Under the pieces are notes generated by a model. The model saw only the letters and a program-made list of their open reading frames with translations, was not told the DNA's origin and ran no database searches. A stretch of 37,749 bases of DNA from Mesotaenium endlicherianum (lineage: Eukaryota; Streptophyta; Zygnematophyceae; Zygnematales; Mesotaeniaceae): assembly GCA_009602735.1 (NCBI GenBank), contig WELA01013859.1:1560-39308 (forward strand), given 5' to 3'. A program made the position numbers and the translations under genes. Positions 30,722-37,749 of this stretch are shown one piece after another. Position 1 is the stretch's first letter. Every line of letters begins with the position of its first letter.

Positions 30722-31973
30722 ATGACTCAAAAGTCGGAACTCAAGAGGAAGAGAAGGGCGGAAGAGGCACATGCAGATTACTTGCAATTCCGTGGAAACA
30801 TCGAATCATCTTCCATCACCGCTCCGGAATCACAACGACTCCAACAACAGCGGGAGGCACAGAAGAAGAAGAAGAAGGAGGAGGAACAGGCCAGACTGAG
30901 GCAGGAAGAAATGGACAGAAAAGCTGCAGAGGAGGCTAAGATAGCAGAGGAGGAGAGGCAAGCTGAGGAGAAGCGGAAGCAGCAGGCTGAAGAAGAAGAA
31001 CAGAGGAGAATCAGCAGCTACCGCTACACGGTGCTGGGCAAGGGCTTTGATCTACTGGAGGAGGCCTTCAAGTATGCCCAGAGAAGTCGCAGTGAGTCGC
31101 AGAAGGAAATCCTCCAGAAGGAAGGGGAGACATCCGAAAACTTTGACAAGTATATAGAGGTCCGCACAGGGCTCCTCCTCTACCACGATTACGCCAGGAT
31201 GGTAGGATATACCATCGGAGAGGCCAAGGGAATGGCCCAGGTGAACGAAGCAGGAGCTGTCTCGATTCCTGGTATCTGGGGGACAGATAGGGTCATCAAG
31301 ATGATCCCCATGGACGCGGACAGCTTCAAGGACTCAACACCCCACAACAGGTTTAAGGCCATGTACAATGAGGTGGAGAGGAGGAGCTGGGAATCCTTGG
31401 CCAGAGAAACCAGTTAGCTGGACTTTGCAGGGCACTGGTACCCTTGTACTCTCAAGAAGACAGATGCTGCCTTTTTCCAAAAGCCCACTAATTGGGGGTG
31501 GATCACCATCAACATGAGGGACCAGCAGAATGACAGGGCGACGGATGAGGATTTCCTGACAGACCTAAAGGGGAACATAGTATTGCCCCCTCACATTGCG
31601 GCTTGGGACCCAAGATTGGATGGAGTCAGAGACTGCATGAGTCAGGAGATGCAGGGGGACAGAAGCAGGGCCCGAGAGTCATTCTCCAAAGAGAAGCACG
31701 CTTATGCCAAATGGGCAAGTAAGCAGGGGGAAAAGGACCTCTATGCGGTCCGGGCTCAGCAACCCCCACCAGCACCCAAAAGGGGAAGGTCAGTAGGATA
31801 TTCTTTTTCTCGAGAAGAGCTGGAGCAGCGGACAGAGGAGTCCCCAGTAGTCTCAGAGGAACCCGGGGACGGCGAGGAGGCGGAGTCGGAGGAAGACGAG
31901 GAGGAAGGCGAGGAGGAGGACACTAGCCCCGCCGTGATCCTGACACCTGCCACATCCCCTGTAAGGGAGAAGA
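30722..31973 (+). pseudogene. ORF3 of A4 (env-position ORF), interrupted
   Basis: Starts at ATG 30722. One nonsense codon (TAG 31415-31417) replaces the CAG seen in A6. The frame then continues to the N. Visible features: basic KRKRR at residues 8-12 (possible nuclear signal); a long Lys/Glu/Gln/Arg coiled coil at about 38-97; a central region (YRYTVLGKGFDLLEEAFKYA, LLYHDYARMVGYTIGEAK, WYPCTL) that I do not recognise; and an acidic Glu/Asp stretch at about 379-405. No signal peptide, membrane helix or furin-like site is seen, so this is not a classical env. Function unknown. It could be a structural, RNA-binding or chromatin protein, or a captured host gene. Confidence 0.75.
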
Positions 31974-32019
31974 NATTATTTTCTATTAACTCGAGAGCAA
32001 TGCCTAGCATATGTACCAC
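31974..32019. other. Rearrangement or assembly junction
   Basis: After the N, 14 bases of unassigned sequence lead to a 26-bp piece of family A LTR (CTCGAGAGCAATGCCTAGCA and on, 31989-32014), joined directly to the inside of minus-strand gag. A4's missing end and A5's missing pol therefore meet here. Whether this is real or a misassembly between repeats cannot be told from the sequence. Confidence 0.6.
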
Positions 32020-33311
32020 CCCTTCCATAGCCACCTCGAAAGGAACCACCTCTATCTCTAGACTGAATAGCATTGTACTCATACTCATATTCATCACCCT
32101 GATTATCCTCAGCCTGGTCTCCTTCAATTGCATTGTAGGAACCGTGGGGCTTTTTGACAATCTTAGACACCAAAGCGTTACTCTGGCGCTTGTGATTGAA
32201 CTGCTGCTGATCCCAGGCGTCAGCATCCTGGATCAAGTCAGCCAGTTTCTCATACTTTTTCTCAGCGAAATGACCAGAGACCTCGGATTTCAAGCCATAC
32301 CTGAAGTATGCTATCCTATACCGTTCTGGCAAGTCTGGCTGTTTCATCATGTTCTCGTGGAACTTTTGAGCAAACTCAGCAACTGAAGTGGTCTGCTTCA
32401 GTGTCAGGGAGATCATCGACAACTTCTCGACAAACTCTACCCACGTAGGGTCACCGAGTTGCCGAGCCTTACGCTCTCCTTTCCAGTAAAGCCACCAGTC
32501 TGCGGCACTGCCTTTCAGTAGCGCACCGGTGTGCCTGACCTTCTCGTAATCTTGCAGTTCTGGGTAGTTCTCCAGCCACTGCTCAACATCCGCGAGAAAC
32601 TTGATCAGGTAATATTTTCTGTTTCTCTCAGGATCATATTCCTAGGGAGGTTTCGGCTTGGACTTACTAGGCCCTCGGCCACCACCACCAGTGGTTTGAG
32701 ACCCCAGTTGGTCTCTGTCCCGCAGTAGGGACATTATGATTCTTTTGTCCTCCTGTTGGGACTGATACATGGTCGCCATTTGCGACTGCATCTGAACGGA
32801 CAATGCTCCCAAGTCTACACTCTGGGGTGGTAGATTAGCAAATGCAGCAGCAGCATTGACCTCTACTCGCTGAGTAGTGTCCTCAACAGTCCCTCTCGCT
32901 CCTGCAGCAGCAATTCCTGCCGCATTCAGCCGGTCACGTATTTGACCTAGGGGTACATTGAGTTGTACAGCAGGAGGTGGGTTCAGAACATTGGCCCTTG
33001 ATGCCATAAGTTCCTCGACAGTGCGCTCGTCAGCTGGCTGTCCTTCCCTCCTTAATGTATATNAATGTATCTTCAGCGGCCTTTGCTAGTTGTTCAGCGT
33101 CTAGCCTGGCTCTCTCCTCCTCAGCTTGCTGTGCTGCGACTGCGGCAATAGCAGCTGCCTCATCTGCAGCCTCCCTAGCTGCAGTATCTGCTACTGCTTC
33201 TGAATAGGTACGGTTTCCCGCTACATGGCTTTCCGCCTGGTTCTCGACATTGTCGTTATCCTGCTTCTCCATGTCTCGGGAGTTGCTAGTTTGAGACCTT
33301 GTCCTTACCAT
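32015..33311 (-). pseudogene. Gag fragment, copy A5
   Basis: Starts at ATG 33309-33311 and matches A4 gag. Lesions: the N at 33063, with a repeated ATACATT-type string on both sides that explains the frame change; a TAG where A4 has CAG (about 32642); an in-frame net 45-nt deletion at about 32417 that removes 15 codons of the gag core (A4 HEKFDVINQQEKAIYA region); and truncation in the RG-rich region before the zinc knuckle. It cannot encode a normal gag. Confidence 0.85.
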
Positions 33312-33332
33312 ACAAAGAAGACTGTGATAACT

Positions 33333-33344
33333 GCTCCGATACCA
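33333..33344 (-). promoter_or_regulatory. Primer binding site of A5
   Basis: TGGTATCGGAGC on the minus strand, one base inside the LTR at 33346-34066, as in A4. Confidence 0.8.
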
Positions 33345-33345
33345 C

Positions 33346-34066
33346 TGAAATGAATCGACTTACCAAATAGGCGATTAACAATTAATAAAGATCTTTATAT
33401 CAGCAAGTAATCTTCATGGTATTTTCCGTTAACTGGTTAAACGGCAAAGGACAATACACTAGCAGTGAATAATACTCGTAAGTCAAATGCGAGTAAACTA
33501 GCATCAATAATGCAAATCAGTAAACTCATACATAAGCAAGGTTAGAAGACAGTGCGTATCAATGGCTTCTCGCCTTGGATTCAGATCTCTCTCAGTAAGC
33601 TGTACAAGAGAGTTGGCCTCGTTTCCGAATGCCGAACTCGAGAGCAATGCCTAGCATATGTACATGGAATGAGTTTACTGTTCAACGGTCAGTGCGATGG
33701 CACCGCCTACCCGGGAGTTAACCACGTTGGTAGGACCTCGGTTAACCAAATCCACCGCCATCTCCCATCATCCCGAATCGCCATCCATCATAGGGATGTC
33801 ATCTGGCCATTCATCTAGCACACCACACTTAGATGCATATCGAGGCAGTTCGCTGCTACCGAGTACGGAAGTCAGCTGGCTGTCAAAGAATGTGTCAGCA
33901 AGCTGACTTAAGGTGACCTCAGCCTGCTACTTCGGGATGAGTCATTAAACTGATATAAAATATAAAGTCCAGCAGACTGATCATTAACTAGAGTTCAGCA
34001 GGCTGAACTTATTTAACTATATTATGTAAATGAATATTATGTCAACCAATATACTGATTCATTACA
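33346..34066 (-). repeat. LTR shared by copies A5 and A6
   Basis: A 721-bp LTR with TG...CA ends. On its low-coordinate side lie a PBS and gag (so it serves as the 5' LTR of A5). On its high-coordinate side lie a PPT and ORF3 (so it serves as the 3' LTR of A6). Both are on the minus strand. No N gap interrupts this LTR or its junctions. Confidence 0.92.
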
Positions 34067-34196
34067 ATCCCTCCAACTTATCATGTTGTCGCCTCCACAA
34101 CACTAACACTAATAACAGCGTGCTGTCCCATCCGTCCCCAGCCTACTGCTATTAGGAGGGAGATGTCCCTGAGGCCCTATACTCAGGGGAGCCAGA

Positions 34197-35820
34197 TCAC
34201 CTCCTGTCTTGGGGTCTTCTAAAGCCTGTCAGAGAGGGAGGCTCCGAGTAAGGACCCCGCGGAGAACGCAGTAACTGGGTTGTTTCCTCCTGCATAGTCT
34301 GGAGGGAGGCAGCCTTCTCCTGGGCAGCCCTCAAACTGACAGGTATGTATACCGGCATCCCAGAAGGATGTTGCATGACATGAGCCAAGGGTACATGCCC
34401 TTTCTGCGAGGGAGATGCTGGCAGGCCTCTGGCTATCTCCCGAGCAACCCTCCTGTCTGCTCTGTCTGACTGGGTCTCCTTGCCTGGAGATGGGGTCTGT
34501 CCTCTGGCAGTCCCCAGCCAAGTGATATCCTCCTCTTCAGCGAGTTGCTGCATGGCCAACCCCGTCTTCTCCCTTATAGGGGATGTGGCAGGCGTCAGGA
34601 TCACGGCGGGGCTAGTTTCCTCCTCCTCGCCTTCCTCCTCGTCTTCCTCCGACTCCTCCTCCTCACCGTCCCCGGGTTCCTCTGAGACTTCTGGGGTCTC
34701 TTTTGTCTGCTGCTCCAGCTCTTCCCAAGAAAAAGAATATCCTACTGACCTTCCCCTTTTGGGTGCTGGTGGGGGTTGCTGAGCCCGGACCGCATAGAGG
34801 TCCTTTTCCCCCTGCTTACTTGCCCATTCGGCATAAGCGTGCTTCCCTTTGGAGAATGACTCTCGGGCCCTGCTTCTGTCCCCCTGCATCTCCTGACTCA
34901 TGCAGTCTCTGACTCCATCCAATCTTGGGCCCCAAGCCGCAATGTGAGGGGGCAATACTATGTTCCCCTTTAGGTCTGTCAGGAAATCCTCATCCGTCGC
35001 CCTGTCATTCTGCTGGTCCCTCATGTTGATGGTCATCCACCGCCAATNACCAATCGGTGGGCTTTTGAAAGAAGGCAGGGTGTGTCCTTTTAAGAGTACA
35101 AGGGTACCAGTGCCCTTCAAAGTCCAGCTGACTGGTTTCCCTGGCCACGAATTCCCAGCTCCTCCTCTCCACCTCGTTGTACATGGCCTTGAACCTGTTA
35201 TGGGGTGTTGAGTCCTTGAAGCTGTCCGCGTCCATGGGGATCATCCTGATGACCCTATCTGCCCCCCAGATACCAGGAATCGAGACAGCTCCTGCTTCGT
35301 TCACCTGGGCCATTGCCTTGGCCTCTCCGATTGTATATCCTACCATCCTGGCGTAATCGTGGTAGAGGAGGAGCCCTGTGCCGACCTCTATATACTTGTC
35401 AAAGTTTTCGGATGTCTCCCCTTCCCTCTGGAGGATTTCCTTCTGCGACTCACTGCGACTTCTCTGGGCATACTTGAAGGCCTCCTCCAGTAGATCAAAG
35501 CCCTTGCCCAGCACCGTGTAGCGGTAGCTGCTGATTCTCCTCTGTTCTTCTTCTTCAGCCTGCTGCTTCCGCTTCTCCTCAGCTTGCCTCTCCTCCTCTG
35601 CTTTCTTGGCCTCCTCTGCAGCTTTTCTGTCCATTTCTTCCTGCCTCAGTCTGGCCTGTTCCTCCTCCTCCTTCTTCTTCTGTGCCTCCCGCTGTTGTTG
35701 GAGTCGTTGTGATTCCCGAGCGGAGATGGAAGATGATTCGATGTCTCCACGGAATTGCAAGTATTCTGCATGTGCCTCTTCCGCCCTTCTCTTCCTCTTG
35801 AGTTCCGACTTTTGAGTCAT
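34197..35820 (-). CDS. ORF3 of A6, full length across a gap
   Basis: ATG at 35818-35820, stop near 34197. The N at 35048 is flanked by a repeated ATTGG; counting that overlap once removes seven bases and keeps one frame of about 538 codons, with no stop. N-terminal KRKRR, a coiled coil (QQREAQKKKEEEEQARLRQE and on), a central domain of unknown type, an acidic segment, then the conserved end (GLPASPSQKGHVPLAHVMQH, MPVYIPVSLRAAQEKAA, LLRSPRGPYSEP). No membrane features. It follows the chromodomain by about 320 bp and ends about 120 bp before the PPT. Role unknown; conservation in the diverged copy A1 argues that it was once under selection. Confidence 0.75.
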
Positions 35821-36144
35821 CCTGCTCAATCATAAACACAATGCAGTTAGTGAAGTCATGATATTTTGCCGCTACTGAGTGCCCTTGATGAAGAGGAACG
35901 CGATCGGGAGAGTTCCTAGTGTGGAATACCTGGTGTGAGTGAATATAAGGGAAAATTGAGTTAGAGAGCAAGTGAGTGTGAGCGCAGGTTGAGTGTGTAA
36001 TATGGTGATCAGAGAATACCACTCCCTCCAACTTAATTTTAAAAGTTGGCTGCCTGTCACAACTGTCACTAACTGTCACATCGCCCTCCAACTTATATGG
36101 AGACAGGACCTGCTGTCACCTTCCCATGTCTACTGAAGGGACAG
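35821..36144 (-). other. A6 spacer between pol and ORF3
   Basis: Noncoding. Minus-strand AAGTTGGAGGGA occurs at 36023-36034 and TAAGTTGGAGGG at 36084-36095, with three GTGACAG repeats between. It matches the A4 spacer, showing that these tracts are a family feature. Confidence 0.65.
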
Positions 36145-37749
36145 TTAGGGCGGTGCCCCAGCCGCCCGAAGGTGGAACCGTTTCAACGCCCCTTTGGCAT
36201 TGGTCAGCTGATCTTTAAATTCCCAAGTGTCCCCAGAGGCATCGTAACCCTTCCATCGGATGAGGTACTTCATGACATATTTAGACGATCGACGGACCGA
36301 GCGAGCGTCTAAAATCTCATCGACCTCATATTCCTCAGGGTCGCCGTCCCGGACAGCGGGGACCGGTCTCGGTTGGACAGGTAACCGACCTGTGAACAGT
36401 GTATCACCTTTGATGTATAGTTCCAGGAAGGAGACATTAAAGACCGGGTGACCCTTGTATTCAGCTGACATGTTCAGTTTGTAAGCATTCTGACCGATAC
36501 AACGTACCATCGAATATGGACCGACCCAGACAGGGCCAAGCTTTTTCTTGACCACACCAGGGACGTACAGGTGCTAAGAATGCAGTTTGACTAAATCGCC
36601 CTTAGAAAATGTCAGCTCCCGACGGTGTTGATTAGCGTATTTTTGTTGGTTTTCTTGGGCTTTGTGCAGGTTTTGTTGGACTTCTGACAGGGTGTCAGCA
36701 AACTCCTGAGTTAACTGGAGGGAGACCCGGCTGTCAATCCCTTCCGGGTCAATTAAAGACTCCCCCAGTACATCTAAAGGAGACTTAGGGGCTCTACCCA
36801 GGCTGAGTTCAAAAGGAGTCTTGCCCGTTGACGCGTGCACCGCACAGTTGACCGCAAACTGAATTTGAGGCAATAGGTCATCCCAATTATCTTGTTTTTG
36901 GTTAATATATGCTCTCAACACCTCCTGCATAACTCGATTAGTTCTTTCAGTCTGCCCATCAGTCTGAGGGTGGTTTGCTGTGCTGAAAAGCTGTTTGACT
37001 CCCATTAACCCCATTAAAGCTCTTCAGAACTTAGAGGGAAATTTTAAGTCTCTATCTGTGATGATATTAGAAGGGAGCCCATGTTGGCATACTACATGGT
37101 TGTAGAACTGTCTCGCTGTTTCGAGTGCAGTCACTTTGACAGTTGTGGGGATAAAAATGACCACTTTTGTCAGTTTATCCACGACTACCAGTATTGAATC
37201 ATGCCCATTTGCAGTTCTTGGTAGTGAAACCACCCAGTCCATGGATATAGTTTCCCAGCGTCCAGCTGGGATGGGCAACGGCTGCAAAAGACCTCCGGGT
37301 GGTGTGTGCCGAGACTTATTTCTCCGACACTGGTAACAGGACTTGACATATTTCAAGACCTCCCGGGGTAACCCCTCCCAATGATAATGTTTTGCCAGTT
37401 TGCCAACAGTTTTGGCCTGCCCCAAATGTCCACCCAGGAGACTGTCATGAGCTTGACTCAGTAAGAGAGACCTTATTTCCAAATTATTAGGAATGACCAG
37501 CTTCAGCCTGCCTGAAGTGGTTTCAGTCACCCAGACCCCTCCCTTAAGCTTATACCCGAGTGCAGTAGCACGACACACACCAGTAGTGGGGCTGGGCTCA
37601 AATGTTGGGTCAGAAAGGTAGGCTTTCCTAAGTTGTTCTAGGAAGGACTTATTCACCTTTAGTGAAGTTAGTGCACACAGGACTTTATCTACAGCATGCT
37701 GACTAAAGTTCCTTTCTTGCAAGTCAAGTCTTCTAGAGAGTGCATCAGC
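36145..37749 (-). pseudogene. A6 pol: integrase and chromodomain
   Basis: Matches A4 pol from the RNase H/integrase link onward. The HHCC finger is present, but the second Cys-Cys pair reads CYQCRR where A4 has CDQCQR. The catalytic DRD region is followed by a TGA (37024-37026) in place of TGG, and a TAG (36574-36576) replaces CAG before the GPY/F module. The chromodomain (YLIRWKGYD ... TWEFKDQL) is intact and ends at 36145. Where A4 has its premature TGA, this copy has CAA. Confidence 0.88.

Larger units (their letters stand above)
24382..31973 (+). mobile_element. Family A copy A4, nearly complete chromovirus with ORF3
   Basis: Order: 5' LTR, PBS, gag, pol, chromodomain, spacer with PPT-like tracts, ORF3. 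The 3' end of ORF3, the PPT and the 3' LTR are missing at the N (31974). It lies within A3's ORF3 at the sequence CCCGT; the uninterrupted target is visible in A6 near 34556-34575. Comparison with A6 shows a stop in integrase (29869-29871) and a stop in ORF3 (31415-31417). It is the best source for the family's structure. Confidence 0.92.
34067..37749 (-). mobile_element. Family A copy A6, 3' half (runs off window)
   Basis: Reading leftwards: end of RNase H and integrase, chromodomain, spacer, complete ORF3, hairpin and PPT, LTR. The PPT complement TCCCTCCAACTT is at 34068-34079. The hairpin at 34085-34101 has one arm mismatch. Two stops in integrase show it is inactive, but it holds the only complete ORF3 in the window. 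Confidence 0.9.

Noticed and set aside
30722..31973. ORF3 as a retroviral envelope gene
   Set aside because: Its position fits, but there is no signal peptide, no membrane helix and no cleavage-type site; it is mostly charged coiled coil and acidic sequence.

Overview
This window is repeat-dominated nuclear DNA of a plant-type eukaryote, most likely a streptophyte (land plant or charophyte alga). The reasons are chromodomain Ty3/gypsy retrotransposons primed by a plant-like initiator-Met tRNA site, a spliced RING-H2 gene with a GT-AG intron, long microsatellites and very little host coding sequence. A charophyte such as Chara is only my guess. Eight single-N gaps (4846, 10739, 11476, 22574, 23265, 31974, 33063, 35048) show this is a draft assembly, and several apparent frameshifts sit exactly on them.

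Layout. 1-1448: the 3' end of a gypsy element of 'family A' (copy A1), with part of its third ORF, its polypurine tract and its LTR. 1449-8215: intergenic DNA with GC-rich, TG, GA and AT simple repeats, one copy of a dispersed repeat and a perfect 16-bp hairpin. 8216-8774: a solo LTR of a second gypsy family ('family B'). 8907-9031 plus 15719-15794: a host exon carrying a 90-bp (30-codon) tandem repeat, split by a complete family B element at 9032-15713 with 5-bp target duplications AAGCT. 16415-19401: a possible host exon, a phased motif array, and an element with long terminal inverted repeats whose right arm is split; a solo family A LTR lies in the splitting segment. 19663-20393: a TATA box and a two-exon RING-H2 gene, the best intact host gene. 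20394-23264: intergenic DNA, purine tracts, the second copy of the dispersed repeat, and a 171-nt poly-C run ending in a gap. 23266-37749: a nested cluster of family A copies: A3 (minus strand, 3' end only), A4 (plus strand, nearly complete), A5 (minus, 5' LTR and gag only) and A6 (minus, running off the window end). A5 and A6 share one LTR.

Family A, pieced together from its copies, is LTR (about 720 bp) - PBS - gag - PR-RT-RH-IN-chromodomain - spacer with extra PPT-like tracts - ORF3 - hairpin - PPT - LTR, roughly 8.8 kb. ORF3 encodes about 538 residues in the position where env would lie. It has no signal peptide or membrane segment, but has a basic N-terminus, a long charged coiled coil, a central region I do not recognise and an acidic tail. 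It is present in A1, A3, A4 and A6, including the diverged copy A1, and is the most unusual coding content here. Family B is a conventional chromovirus of about 6.7 kb with 0.5-kb LTRs and no ORF3. Every copy of either family in the window carries at least one visible inactivating lesion or is truncated.
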